From NCBI GenBank assembly GCA_016936665.1, contig JAFGXI010000045.1:1-52072 (forward strand): a stretch of 52,072 nt of DNA, read 5' to 3'. The stretch comes from Bacteroidales bacterium (GTDB taxonomy: Bacteria > Bacteroidota > Bacteroidia > Bacteroidales > JAFGXI01). Made by a program: the position numbers and the translations under genes. Shown piece after piece: positions 33,954 to 43,096 of this stretch (within the stretch, counting starts at the first letter, position 1; every line of letters begins with the position of its first letter). Under the pieces are notes generated by a model. It ran no database searches. It was not told the origin of the DNA and worked only from the letters and a program-made list of their open reading frames with translations.

Positions 33954-36900
33954 ATGAGTTCACTCAACGAATTGCATACCAAACTTGAGAAATTCTCATT
34001 CAAATATTATAGAAATAAATTGATTAGAGGCATTTTACTTTTGCTCCTTTTTCTAGTCTCATCGTATTTGTTAATAGTTGTTGGAGAGTACTTTGCGTAT
34101 TTCTCGAAAACAGTACGTTTGGTTATAGATTTAACTTTTGTAAGCATTGCCCTACTTATTTTTTTTAAGCTGATTTTAAAGCCCATTTTATGGTTAATAA
34201 AAATCACTAAACCATTAAGTTTAAGTAAGATAGATAAAATATTAAGAAAGCATTTTCCGGAGTTAAAAGATCAGCTTAAAAACATTCTTGAATTAGAAAA
34301 ACTTTCAAATCATCAGTATTCAGCGGAACTTATTCAAGCTGCAATAGAGCAAAAATCGGCTAACATTAAAGTGATTCCATTTAATAACGCTGTTAAAATA
34401 AAAGAGAACTTTAAATATATCAAGTACCTGAGTTTGCCTATAATAATTATTGTTGTGTTAATTATAGCATCGCCAGATGTTCTTTCCGAAGGTACAGAGC
34501 GATTAATTAATTACGATAAGCAGTATAAAAAACCTTTAGCATTTTGGTTCGATGTTGCTGACGAACAATTAATAGTTAGCCGAGGAGAAGACCTCAATTT
34601 AAAAATTAAGTGCGATGGAGCATATATACCTAATCCGGTAAAAATAAAATATGGAGGTGTCGAATACTTTTTGCCTCAAACAGAAGTTCAACTATTCGAA
34701 TACGAATTTCCAAGAGTACAACAAGGCTTCCTGTTTTCAATATTGGCAGATCAAGAAACATTTGGGCCATTCGAAGTTAAGGTTTTACCGAATCCTCAAA
34801 TAATCGGATTTAAAATTAATATAACGCCACCAAAATATACCAATTTGCAGAAAGAAATAATTGAAAATTCCGGCGACATCGTAGTGCCCGAAGGTTCTTT
34901 GGTTGAGTGGCAATTTGTAACTAAGGACATCCGTAAGTTATGGCTATCATCTAACGATTCTAGCTTTGTTTCAAATCTTAATAGCGACAATAATTACTCT
35001 GTAAGCATACACTTACTAAAAGATTTACCATATAGTATAAATGCGTCAGTCGATACCATTTTAAAATCGCAGATGGTCCAATTTAAAGCGCAAGTTATTC
35101 CCGACGAGTATCCGCAAATTGTTGTAAAGTCTATAGAAGATACCCTACACATGGGGCATTATTATTTTTATGGTCAAACAGCCGATGATTATGGAATTAG
35201 CCAACTTACATTTAATTATCAATTTGAAGATCAGATTGTTAAAAAGACACCTATCCCTCTTAGCTCAAGACAATCCGTTCAAGAATTTTATTATGCTTAT
35301 AACTTGATAGATCTTATCGAACAAGGGCAAAGCATAAATTTTTATTTTGAAGTTTGGGATAACGATGCGGTTAATGGATCTAAAAGCTCTAAATCGCAAA
35401 CCTATCGCTTCTATTTACCCAACAAGGAAGAAATAAGTGAGATGGAACAACAGCAAGCCGAAGAGATTCAAAATAAAGTTGACGAATCTAAAACTTTGGC
35501 AGATGAGTTGCGAAAAGATCTTAAAGATTTAAAAGAAAGTCTTATAAATAGTGAAATGAGCGAATGGCAAGCTACACAAAAACTTTCGGAAATTAGCGAA
35601 AAACATAACGAGCTTCAAAAGTTAATGGAACAAGCAGCCAAAGAAAACGAAAAAAATAACGAGCTTATTAAAAATTTAACTAAAGAACAAAAAGAGCTTG
35701 TAGAAAAACAGGAACAGATTGAGGAGATGTTGAGTCAGCTAATGGACGAAGAGATGAAAGAATTGATGGAAGAGATTAACAAGTTGATGAAGGATTTCGA
35801 CAAAGATCAGTTTAACGAGTTATCCGAAAAACTAGATATGTCGTATGAAGATTTATCGGAACAATTAGATCGTAACCTTGAGCAACTCAAAAAATTAGAA
35901 CTTGAAAAACGACTGGAGAAAACTGTTGATGATCTTCAAAAGCTAGCAGAAGAACATCAGCAATTATCTGATGAAACTAAAGAAAAAAAATCGGATTCGG
36001 AAAATTTAAAACAGCAACAAGCCGAACATCAAAAGAAGCTCGACAATATTGAAAAAGATTTAAACGAGAGCATGAAGAAAAATGAATCGTTAGAAAATCC
36101 TATGCCAATAGAAGAATTTAAGGAAAAGATGGATTCCCTTCAAAAGCAAATGCAAAACTCTAAACAATCGCTGGAAAACCAACAAAATAAAAAAGCATCG
36201 AAGCAACAGAAAGGAGCCGCTCAGCAAATGCAAGAAATGGCTCAACAGATGAGTCAGATGATGCAAGAACAATCTTTACAGCAGCAATCGCAAGATATTG
36301 AGGCGTTGAAACAAATTCTTGAAAATTTAAATGATTTTTCATTTCAACAAGAAGCTATCATGTTGAATTTCAGAAATATTAAGTATAAAGACCCTAAATA
36401 CATGTATTTGTATAACCAACAGATTAAAAATGCTGAAAATTTTGAAATTATTAAAGACTCTTTATATAATTTAGCAAAATCTGAACCAATGATTGCGGCT
36501 CCTATCAATAAAGAATTATTAAAAATAGACGAGCAATTAACTCAAGCCCAAGAACAAATTAATGAGCGAAAAGTTGGTCAAGCGCAAGTTTCACAGCAGT
36601 TGGTCATGACTTCTGCCAATAACTTGTCTTTGCTGTTGTCGGAAATTATGGATCAGATGAAGAAACAAATGCAGTCGCAGTGTAGTAAACCGGGCAGTTG
36701 CAGTAAACCAAGCGGAACGCCAAAACCTGGTTTTGGACAACCCAAGCAACAAGCACAGTCGTTGAAACAGCAAATGCAAAAAATGCTCGATCAATTGAAA
36801 GATGGGAAAGGTCAGCAAAACGGGCAAAAAATAAATCAAGGTTTAGGGAAAATGATTGCCGAACACGATAAAATGCAACAAATGTTACAAGAATTGTCAA

Positions 36901-37253
36901 ATTCGCAAGGGCTTTCACCTCAAACAGCCAAAGAATTAAAAGAGATTAAAAAATTATCAGAAGATATTGAGAATGAATTAATACAAAAAAATATTACACC
37001 GGAATTACTAAAACGACAAGAACTGATTCTTACACGTTTACTTGAAGCAGAAAACTCCGAGTTCAAAAGAGAACAAGATAAAAAACGAGAATCAAAGCCT
37101 AATATTAATGACCAATTAAGTAACCCCGAAGAGATTTTTAAGTATAAAGACAATATTGTAATCAGTGATGATCTAATGATAAAGACGAAACTTAAGCTTC
37201 GTTATTTTTATCAAGAAAAGTATAAAAATTATATATTGAATATCAATGAATAA
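33954..37253 (+). CDS. DUF4175 family large coiled-coil membrane protein
   Basis: A 1099-residue protein typical of Bacteroidota. Two membrane helices (residues 25-45 and 55-75) and a third at 160-177 anchor it. A periplasmic domain of repeated beta-segments follows (to about 490) with YPQIVVKSIEDTLHMGHYYF. The rest is a very long Glu/Lys/Gln coiled coil (about 495-880), Gln-rich at MQEMAQQMSQMMQEQSLQQQ, with a cysteine-containing SKPGSCSKPSGTPKPGFG insert at about 905. It ends in a small globular part. The function is unknown; the gene overlaps the next gene by 8 bases, so the two are probably co-translated. Confidence 0.85.
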   Translation: MSSLNELHTKLEKFSFKYYRNKLIRGILLLLLFLVSSYLLIVVGEYFAYFSKTVRLVIDLTFVSIALLIFFKLILKPILWLIKITKPLSLSKIDKILRKHFPELKDQLKNILELEKLSNHQYSAELIQAAIEQKSANIKVIPFNNAVKIKENFKYIKYLSLPIIIIVVLIIASPDVLSEGTERLINYDKQYKKPLAFWFDVADEQLIVSRGEDLNLKIKCDGAYIPNPVKIKYGGVEYFLPQTEVQLFEYEFPRVQQGFLFSILADQETFGPFEVKVLPNPQIIGFKINITPPKYTNLQKEIIENSGDIVVPEGSLVEWQFVTKDIRKLWLSSNDSSFVSNLNSDNNYSVSIHLLKDLPYSINASVDTILKSQMVQFKAQVIPDEYPQIVVKSIEDTLHMGHYYFYGQTADDYGISQLTFNYQFEDQIVKKTPIPLSSRQSVQEFYYAYNLIDLIEQGQSINFYFEVWDNDAVNGSKSSKSQTYRFYLPNKEEISEMEQQQAEEIQNKVDESKTLADELRKDLKDLKESLINSEMSEWQATQKLSEISEKHNELQKLMEQAAKENEKNNELIKNLTKEQKELVEKQEQIEEMLSQLMDEEMKELMEEINKLMKDFDKDQFNELSEKLDMSYEDLSEQLDRNLEQLKKLELEKRLEKTVDDLQKLAEEHQQLSDETKEKKSDSENLKQQQAEHQKKLDNIEKDLNESMKKNESLENPMPIEEFKEKMDSLQKQMQNSKQSLENQQNKKASKQQKGAAQQMQEMAQQMSQMMQEQSLQQQSQDIEALKQILENLNDFSFQQEAIMLNFRNIKYKDPKYMYLYNQQIKNAENFEIIKDSLYNLAKSEPMIAAPINKELLKIDEQLTQAQEQINERKVGQAQVSQQLVMTSANNLSLLLSEIMDQMKKQMQSQCSKPGSCSKPSGTPKPGFGQPKQQAQSLKQQMQKMLDQLKDGKGQQNGQKINQGLGKMIAEHDKMQQMLQELSNSQGLSPQTAKELKEIKKLSEDIENELIQKNITPELLKRQELILTRLLEAENSEFKREQDKKRESKPNINDQLSNPEEIFKYKDNIVISDDLMIKTKLKLRYFYQEKYKNYILNINE

Positions 37254-37656
37254 AGCTGCAAAAGGGAAGATTGAAATTAGCTCAACTTTAGATGATGTTT
37301 CAAAAATTGAAAAATTCGTAGACGACTATTTACAACAAATACACATAAGTGAAGATTTGTACGGTAAAATATTTTTGGCCACTATTGAAGCTGCTAATAA
37401 TGCTGTTACTCATGGTAATAAGCTTGATGCCTCCAAAAATGTTTATTTAGAATTAGAAGTTAAACACGATGAACTGATTATCGATATTAAAGATATGGGA
37501 GATGGTTTCGATTACGAAAATTTACCGGATCCAACTGCACCAGAAAATATCGAAAAACCAGATGGACGTGGAATTTTCATCATTTCTCAATTATCAGATA
37601 AATTAGAATTTAACGAAAAAGGGAATGAAATGCGTATTACTTTTAACATAGTTTAA
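37246..37656 (+). CDS. anti-sigma/partner-switch ATPase, RsbW-like (HATPase_c_2)
   Basis: A 136-residue GHKL-type ATPase. The N box is TIEAANNAVTHGNK, the G1 box DMGDGFD and the G2 box GRGIFI, all intact, so ATP binding is likely. The size and absence of a sensor domain match RsbW/SpoIIAB-like serine kinases that phosphorylate an anti-sigma antagonist. The SpoIIE-type phosphatase two genes upstream would do the opposite step. No STAS antagonist or matching sigma gene is in the window. It overlaps DUF4175 and is followed six bases later by ybeY. Confidence 0.85.
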   Translation: MNKAAKGKIEISSTLDDVSKIEKFVDDYLQQIHISEDLYGKIFLATIEAANNAVTHGNKLDASKNVYLELEVKHDELIIDIKDMGDGFDYENLPDPTAPENIEKPDGRGIFIISQLSDKLEFNEKGNEMRITFNIV

Positions 37657-37662
37657 ATAATA

Positions 37663-38079
37663 TTGGCAACATACTTTTACAATGATCGAGTTCCAATGCC
37701 TGATTTCTCTAAGCAGAAAACAAAGCAATGGATCAAAGAAGTTGTTCTATCTTATAATAAAAAGATAGGAGAACTTAATTTCATTTTTACCTCAGACGAA
37801 AAAATATTAGAAGTTAATAGAACATATTTGCAGCACGACTATTATACCGATGTTATTACCTTCGATTATTCTGAAGATCAAAAAATCAGTGGGGATATTT
37901 TTATTAGCTTAGATACCGTAAAAACAAATGCCGAAAAATATTCTCAAACGTTTGATAATGAGCTTTATCGTGTTATAATACACGGCGTATTACATCTTGT
38001 TGGATACCAAGACCATAGCGATGAAGATAGAGCTCAGATGAGAAAACTCGAAAACAAAGCGTTATTGCAATTGAATTAA
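37663..38079 (+). CDS. ybeY: endoribonuclease YbeY (16S rRNA maturation)
   Basis: A 138-residue zinc-dependent RNase acting in 16S rRNA 3' end maturation and ribosome quality control. The zinc site HGVLHLVGYQDHSDED near the C-terminus matches HGxLHLxGYDH, with Gln in place of the usual Tyr/Asp order. YTDVITFDYSEDQKISGDIF is the other conserved part. The start is a TTG at 37663; an ATG at 37696 (MPDFSKQ) would shorten it by 11 residues. The preceding gene ends six bases earlier, supporting the longer form. Confidence 0.9.
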   Translation: MATYFYNDRVPMPDFSKQKTKQWIKEVVLSYNKKIGELNFIFTSDEKILEVNRTYLQHDYYTDVITFDYSEDQKISGDIFISLDTVKTNAEKYSQTFDNELYRVIIHGVLHLVGYQDHSDEDRAQMRKLENKALLQLN

Positions 38080-38114
38080 ATTGTGTTTTTTAACATATAT
38101 TAAATTTAATAATT

Positions 38115-38122
38115 TAAATTTG
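38115..38122 (+). promoter_or_regulatory. TAAATTTG, -7 box of the flavoprotein gene
   Basis: TAAATTTG matches the Bacteroidota -7 element TAnnTTTG and lies 26 bases before the ATG at 38149. A -33 TTG is not clearly placed (nearest at 38081-38083), so the match is partial. Confidence 0.35.
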
Positions 38123-38148
38123 GTATCGAAATACTTAAATATATAATT

Positions 38149-39612
38149 ATGGCAAAAGTTGTAGTCTTAGGAGCAGGCATATCCGGCCATACAGCCGCCT
38201 CATTTCTTAAAAAAAAATTAGGAAGTAAACATGAGGTCGTAGTTGTATCTCCTAGTGCATATTACCAATGGATTCCCTCAAACATTTGGGTCGGAATAGG
38301 TCAAATGTCTGTCGATCAAGTTCGATTCAAATTAGAAAAAGTTTACAAAAAATGGAAAATTGAATTTAAGCAAGCTAAAGCTCTGTCTATTCATCCCGAA
38401 GGTAATAAAGATTCTGATAAACCGTTTGTAACCATCGAATATGTAGTTGGCGATAGACAAGGCAAAAAGGAAACTGTCGATTACGATTTTCTTGTTAACG
38501 CTACAGGACCAAAATTAAATTTTGAAGCAACAGAAGGCTTAGGTCCTTCAACCGGAAATTCTGTTTCGGTATGTTCGTACGATCATGCCGCGCATGCTTG
38601 GGTAGAATTGCAGAAATCTATAGCTAAAATGGAGGCCGGCGAAAAGCAAACTTTTTTAATAGGAACGGGTCATGCTATGGCTACGTGCCAAGGAGCAGCG
38701 TTTGAATATGCCTTAAATGTTGCGTTCGAAGTTAAAAAACGAAAATTAAGTCATTTAGCAGATATTATTTGGATAACCAATGAATATGAGCTGGGCGATT
38801 TTGGAATGGGCGGTGCATTTGTGAAAAGAGGCGGTTACATTACTCCAACAAGGGTGTTTTCCGAATCGATTTTATCGGAATATGGCATTCGATGGATTAA
38901 AAGAGCCGGTGTAAATAAAGTAGAAAAAGGACTCGTTCACTACGAAACATTGGCAGGAGAATATAAAACACAAGAATACGACTTTGCAATGTTAATTCCG
39001 GGCTTTGCCGGTGCAGGCATAAAAGGGTTTAACAAAAATGATGAGGAAATTACGGATGGTTCTTTGTTCAAGCCTAACGGATTTATGACTGTTGATGCTG
39101 ATTATACCCAAAAACCGTTTGAGGAGTGGAGAGCCTCAGATTGGCCGGAAACTTATCAGAATCCTATATACGATAATATTTTTGCAGCAGGAATTGCTTT
39201 TGCTCCACCACATTCAATTTCAAAACCAATGTCGACCCCCAATGGAACGCCAATGTTTCCTTCGCCACCGCGTACAGGGATGCCCTCTGGTGTTATTGGT
39301 AAAGTGATTGCTTTAAATATTTCAAGAAGAATTAAAACAGGAAGTAAAGACTATAAACATAAAGCTAGCATGGCTAGAATGGCAGCCGCTTGTATTGTGT
39401 CTGCAGGATATGGCATACGTAGAGGTAAAGCTGCAACAATGACTGTGGCGCCTATTGTAACCGATTGGGAAAAATATCCTCAGTGGGGTAGAGACATTAA
39501 CTCAACAGTAGGAGAGGTTGGTTTAGCCGGTCATTGGATTAAATTATTCTTACACTACATGTTTATTCACAAAGCAAAAGGATACCCCTTCTGGTGGTTA
39601 TTACCCGAATAG
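38149..39612 (+). CDS. FAD-dependent oxidoreductase, sulfide:quinone reductase-like
   Basis: A 487-residue protein of the two-Rossmann flavoprotein family. The FAD site is VVVLGAGISGHTAA at the N-terminus, and a second site is TFLIGTGHAMATCQG. The C-terminal AFAPPHSISKPMSTPNGTPM and PSPPRTGMPSGVIGKVIALN matches the SQR-like family of the phylum. A Cys lies in MATCQGAAFEYA, at the position of the redox-active residue; only one such Cys is obvious, unlike classical SQR. Substrate is thus uncertain: sulfide, another thiol or a quinone. A small conserved-looking gene follows 23 bases later. Confidence 0.75.
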   Translation: MAKVVVLGAGISGHTAASFLKKKLGSKHEVVVVSPSAYYQWIPSNIWVGIGQMSVDQVRFKLEKVYKKWKIEFKQAKALSIHPEGNKDSDKPFVTIEYVVGDRQGKKETVDYDFLVNATGPKLNFEATEGLGPSTGNSVSVCSYDHAAHAWVELQKSIAKMEAGEKQTFLIGTGHAMATCQGAAFEYALNVAFEVKKRKLSHLADIIWITNEYELGDFGMGGAFVKRGGYITPTRVFSESILSEYGIRWIKRAGVNKVEKGLVHYETLAGEYKTQEYDFAMLIPGFAGAGIKGFNKNDEEITDGSLFKPNGFMTVDADYTQKPFEEWRASDWPETYQNPIYDNIFAAGIAFAPPHSISKPMSTPNGTPMFPSPPRTGMPSGVIGKVIALNISRRIKTGSKDYKHKASMARMAAACIVSAGYGIRRGKAATMTVAPIVTDWEKYPQWGRDINSTVGEVGLAGHWIKLFLHYMFIHKAKGYPFWWLLPE

Positions 39613-39635
39613 TCGAACCAAAAATGAAATGAAAA

Positions 39636-39800
39636 ATGGAAAATAAAAAGATAGTAGTCAGAAATTATAAAGATGAGTTTTATCCACCGGTTCCAACCCG
39701 GATGACTCGCTTTTGGAGAAGTTGTTTTATTTATCAGATATACAAATTCTTTCGTTTGAATTATAAAATTATGATGATGGTAGTTAAAGGTCACTCATAG
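39636..39800 (+). CDS. small 54-residue protein downstream of the SQR-like gene
   Basis: ATG at 39636 opens 54 codons ending TAG at 39798-39800. It encodes MENKKIVVRNYKDEFYPPV, then PTRMTRFWRSCFIYQIYKFF and RLNYKIMMMVVKGHS. The C-terminal half is amphipathic and hydrophobic and could sit at the membrane. Two earlier ATGs give only tiny stops. The reading frame has no rare-looking features, and the pairing with an SQR-like flavoprotein suggests an accessory or membrane anchor, which is my inference. It overlaps the end of the convergent sigma gene by 17 bases. Confidence 0.65.
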   Translation: MENKKIVVRNYKDEFYPPVPTRMTRFWRSCFIYQIYKFFRLNYKIMMMVVKGHS

Positions 39801-40365
39801 TTCCCATTCGTTCCAAGATTTCTTTAATCTTAACTTTTGCTTTAGATAAATTCGATTTAGAAGTACCTATAGAAATGCCGAGCTCCTCGGCAATTTCTTT
39901 ATGGCTTAAATCCTCAAGAACGTACATGTTAAAAACAGCTTTGTAAGCGGGGGTGAGCTGTTGAATGGCTTCAATGATTTGTTGCGCTTTATAATTGGTT
40001 AGCCTAATCTCTTCATGAACATCCTCATGGTCGTCGTATTTGTTCAGAAGATATTCGTTTTCGCCATCGAAATCGATAGTAAATTCTTTTTTTTTTCTCA
40101 AATAATCGATAGAATTGTTTACGATAATACGCCGAATCCACCCCTCAAACGATCCTTGGTAATTATAATGCGATAGTTTTTGATATACTTTAATAAATCC
40201 ATCGTGTAACAAATCTTCTGCTTCTGCTCTATGACTGGCGTACCGAAGGCAGGCAACCAACATTTTGCTGTAGAAAGACTTATGTAGAATTTCCTGATAC
40301 TTACGATTCCCTTTAATACATCCGTCTATGACTTCTTTTATGTCTTTAGGGTCGCTAAGATTCAT
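39784..40365 (-). CDS. RNA polymerase ECF-type sigma factor
   Basis: A 193-residue sigma-70 family protein. Region 2 is HRAEAEDLLHDGFIKVYQKL with SFEGWIRRIIVNNSIDYLRK. Region 4 is AVFNMYVLEDLSHKEIAEEL followed by ISIGTSKSNLSKAKVKIKEI, the DNA-binding helix-turn-helix. The acidic linker NEYLLNKYDDHEDVHEEIR separates them. There is no anti-sigma gene directly downstream: the next gene on that side is convergent. It may control an unlinked regulon. Confidence 0.9.
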   Translation of the reverse strand: MNLSDPKDIKEVIDGCIKGNRKYQEILHKSFYSKMLVACLRYASHRAEAEDLLHDGFIKVYQKLSHYNYQGSFEGWIRRIIVNNSIDYLRKKKEFTIDFDGENEYLLNKYDDHEDVHEEIRLTNYKAQQIIEAIQQLTPAYKAVFNMYVLEDLSHKEIAEELGISIGTSKSNLSKAKVKIKEILERMGTMSDL

Positions 40366-40420
40366 CGATATTGCCTTTTATTACTCTCATAGACGATAAG
40401 ATCTTCGATTCGTTGCTCTT

Positions 40421-41446
40421 TTATATACCGCTTTTTAGAATATTTTTAAATGCATTGATTTGTAGTGGATTGCCAAGAACAAAAAGCTTGTCGGTAGGTT
40501 TAATTTTCTGATCGGCAGGAGGATTAAAAATATATGTTTGAGCCTGATCTTTGAGCCCAATAATATTGGCTCCGGATTTATTTCGAATGCCCAAGCTCCC
40601 AATGGTTTTGTTTAAAAGGCTCTCATGTAATATGTTACAACTAATTTCTACTAAATTTACTTCGCTGGAGTTTTGAATTAAAATATTTTCTATAAATTCA
40701 ACAATGTCGGGTTGTGCAACTAACTTAGCCATGCGCTGTCCACCAATCCTGTCAGGCATAATTACGTTAGAAGCTCCGGCGCGTTTAAGTTTTTTATCGG
40801 AATGCTCGTCGGATGCTCTGCTAATAATTTTAAGTTTTTTGTTAAGCTCTTTGGCCGATAATACCACGAACAAATTATCTGCATCTTTTGGTAAAGTTGT
40901 AATGAGTGCTTGAGCGTTGCCTATTTGGGCACTTTCCATAATTTCGTCGGCAGTGGCATCACCATGTATGTACAACATGTCGTCTTTAGCTCGGATTAGC
41001 TCAATTTCTTCCATGTCGTTATCGATAATAACGACTTCAACGCCATGTTCAAGTAACTCGTGAACTGCTTGTTTTCCTACACGTCCGTAGCCACACACTA
41101 TAACGTGATTGTTTAGCTTGTTAATACGTTTTTTCACTTTGTTATCTTTATAATAGTTACGAAAAACTCCATCAATAATATATCTTGTAATTGTTGTAAG
41201 AGTATAACCGAAAGCCCCAATGCTAAAAGTGATTAGAATAACAGTGAAAATCATTCCAGCATCAGATAGGTTGTGCACCTCCTCGAAGCCTACCGTCGAT
41301 ACTGTAATTATAGTCATGTAAAGCGCTTCGATAAAAGTAAATTCTTCGATGAGCATATAGCCAACCACGCCAATAATAATTAAGAACGTGATTAAAAATG
41401 CAGCAAAAAAGCTTTGTTTAATTCCTATATGAAGCTTAGTGTTCAT
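40421..41446 (-). CDS. potassium channel with RCK/TrkA domains
   Basis: A 341-residue protein with two N-terminal membrane helices (FFAAFLITFLIIIGVVGYML and IFTVILITFSIGAFGYTLTT) flanking a pore loop TIITVSTVGFEEV. The filter TVGFE differs from the usual TVGYG, as in several prokaryotic channels. A TrkA-N Rossmann domain follows (VIVCGYGRVGKQA, GxGxxG, with VVIIDND), then TrkA-C near the end. It overlaps the DUF2851 gene by 11 bases, so both are probably in one operon. It likely gates potassium flow by nucleotide binding. Confidence 0.9.
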   Translation of the reverse strand: MNTKLHIGIKQSFFAAFLITFLIIIGVVGYMLIEEFTFIEALYMTIITVSTVGFEEVHNLSDAGMIFTVILITFSIGAFGYTLTTITRYIIDGVFRNYYKDNKVKKRINKLNNHVIVCGYGRVGKQAVHELLEHGVEVVIIDNDMEEIELIRAKDDMLYIHGDATADEIMESAQIGNAQALITTLPKDADNLFVVLSAKELNKKLKIISRASDEHSDKKLKRAGASNVIMPDRIGGQRMAKLVAQPDIVEFIENILIQNSSEVNLVEISCNILHESLLNKTIGSLGIRNKSGANIIGLKDQAQTYIFNPPADQKIKPTDKLFVLGNPLQINAFKNILKSGI

Positions 41447-42704
41447 TCCACACTATTTTTAACATTTGATGCCCTAAACGACAAGATAAACATTGTTTCT
41501 GTTCGCAATATTTTTGATTTAGTTCAATCAATCCTTGAGAAAATAATGCATTCATGTTCTCGAATCCATAATCTTCGTATATTCTGGTAATTCTGTTATT
41601 TTCTGCAGGCATTTCTTCTAACCAGTTTAACACTCTTGCTTTAATATTTTCTTGTCGTGTTTGTTGACTGTAAATGTATAAAAAAGGAACTAAAATGTTG
41701 ATGACCAAGTAATGAAAAGTGCTTTCACTAATTCGCTTTACACTTTGTTTTGATGTTTTACCTGGTCGATAATGATTTCTCCAATAATCTGATGCTTCTA
41801 CTTGAAAAATTTTGCTTAAGTCTTTTAGACTGCTCAAATTTAGAACTTTAGAAAAAATATTGTGCTGATGATAAATTAGAGAGGCAAATAGGGCTAACTT
41901 AACAGAAGGAAAATTATATGGCCTAATCTTGCTGAACTTCCATAATTCTGCTCTTATGCCTTTATATCGATATTTTGAAGACAAAAAGCGATATTCATTC
42001 ATTAAGCTATTTAAATATTCATCATCATTAAAATGGCCTACTTCTGGGTTCAACAAGCCACTCTGCCCAAAAAGTATGGCTTCTATTTGCATCCAACTAT
42101 CCTTTTGTTTAAGAATGGTGTTGAGCGGTGTGTTTTTTGCTAACAGCTCGAAAGGTATTTTGTTTAAATGTCCGCCAAACCCCATCGCCAATGCTTGAAA
42201 AAAGGCTTCTTCAATATTATTTTGGTTATAGAAAATAAGTTGTTCAAAATCTTTGCTTTTTTGTTCAATTCTTTCGAATGCCAGAGCTTCCGTAAAATTA
42301 TTTTTGTTGAATGTATCTAATTTTAAAATTGTATCTGAACAAGGAATGTTGTTCAAGGTATGTTCCCATTTTGAGTATTGTTCAAGAACTTCCTGTTTAT
42401 ATTTAATCTGGTAGGTTAGTATGCTCGATCCTTTTGAGTTAAAAACGGCTTTGTCGTTATCAAGAACTAAGTGTAAAATAATGTTGTCGTAGGCAGGGTC
42501 ATTTTGGTGTTGATGTACGTACCAATCCGAGGCTTTCATGTGTATTTCTACATTACCTGCCCAAATTGTGTTCCCGATTTTTATTTTAGCATTAAAAAAG
42601 TCTGGGCCGGCATTAAGATTAATAGTCCCCGGAGAAATTATTTCAAACTCAGAATTTGTAATCAGTTTGTTCTCGAACAAATAGTGAAGAACATTTTCTT
42701 TCAT
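41436..42704 (-). CDS. DUF2851 family protein
   Basis: A 422-residue protein of a family widespread in Bacteroidota and of unknown function. Recognisable parts are ISPGTINLNAGPDFFNAKIK, GNVEIHMKASDWYVHQHQND and PAYDNIILHLVLDNDKA, the N-terminal conserved core, plus the C-terminal QKYCEQKQCLSCRLGHQMLK with three Cys in a possible metal-binding arrangement. Its start codon lies 77 bases below a TATCTTTG promoter box. It overlaps the downstream potassium channel gene by 11 bases. Confidence 0.85.
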   Translation of the reverse strand: MKENVLHYLFENKLITNSEFEIISPGTINLNAGPDFFNAKIKIGNTIWAGNVEIHMKASDWYVHQHQNDPAYDNIILHLVLDNDKAVFNSKGSSILTYQIKYKQEVLEQYSKWEHTLNNIPCSDTILKLDTFNKNNFTEALAFERIEQKSKDFEQLIFYNQNNIEEAFFQALAMGFGGHLNKIPFELLAKNTPLNTILKQKDSWMQIEAILFGQSGLLNPEVGHFNDDEYLNSLMNEYRFLSSKYRYKGIRAELWKFSKIRPYNFPSVKLALFASLIYHQHNIFSKVLNLSSLKDLSKIFQVEASDYWRNHYRPGKTSKQSVKRISESTFHYLVINILVPFLYIYSQQTRQENIKARVLNWLEEMPAENNRITRIYEDYGFENMNALFSQGLIELNQKYCEQKQCLSCRLGHQMLKIVWNEH

Positions 42705-42780
42705 ATTTCAGGTTTAGCAATGAATTGTAAATTTAGATATTTTTTAAGGTGACTTCTAATAATTACTCCTTTCTGAGAAA

Positions 42781-42788
42781 CAAAGATA
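42781..42788 (-). promoter_or_regulatory. TATCTTTG, -7 box of the DUF2851 operon
   Basis: On the minus strand TATCTTTG (complement of 42781-42788) matches TAnnTTTG and lies 77 bases before the DUF2851 ATG. A plus-strand TATCTTTG at 42866-42873 faces away from it. Confidence 0.45.
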
Positions 42789-42865
42789 GTAAATAAGATA
42801 CAAGGCATAAATTTTTATTAATAGCCTAGCTATTTATCAAAATTTTAACGCAGTAGATTGTTTGC

Positions 42866-43020
42866 TATCTTTGTTCCCAAAGGGCTTTCATAATTCTTTT
42901 GCCTACTACATAAGAATTATTCAAGTTATCTCGATAGCTCTCATAATTTTTATTTGTATCCAAAATTTTATGAATGTCTCAGTTTGGACTAATTTTTAGA
43001 AATCCCCTTAAGCTTTTGCG
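42866..43020 (+). ncRNA. candidate small RNA with three successive hairpins
   Basis: The 390-base gap between the DUF2851 and Omp28-like genes holds a plus-strand TATCTTTG box at 42866-42873. It is followed by three hairpins in series: ATAATTCTT/AAGAATTAT (42890-42898 and 42912-42920); AGTTATC/GATAGCT with one G-U pair (42924-42939); CATAATTTT/AAAATTTTATG with a two-base bulge (42942-42972). AAGGG at 42880-42884 can pair with CCCTT at 43005-43009 to close the set. No frame of useful length covers it. It could be a 6S-like or other regulatory RNA. No typical T-run terminator is seen on the plus strand. Confidence 0.4.
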
Positions 43021-43031
43021 TGATTTTAATA

Positions 43032-43058
43032 ATAAAAAAGCCACCCCTAAAGGTGGCT
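43032..43058 (-). terminator. rho-independent terminator of the Omp28-like operon
   Basis: On the minus strand AGCCACC (complement of 43052-43058) pairs with GGTGGCT across a 6-base loop, followed by TTTTTTATTATT. It starts about 40 bases after the Omp28-like stop codon and ends the three-gene minus-strand operon. Confidence 0.8.
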
Positions 43059-43096
43059 ACAGAAACACTTTGTATTTGTTTACGAATTTTTCTTTT

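Noticed and set aside
36090..36918. Overlapping minus-strand frames opposite the DUF4175 gene
   Set aside because: They arise from the Gln/Lys-rich coiled coil, which gives Leu/Phe-rich antisense frames; no real membrane protein is supported.
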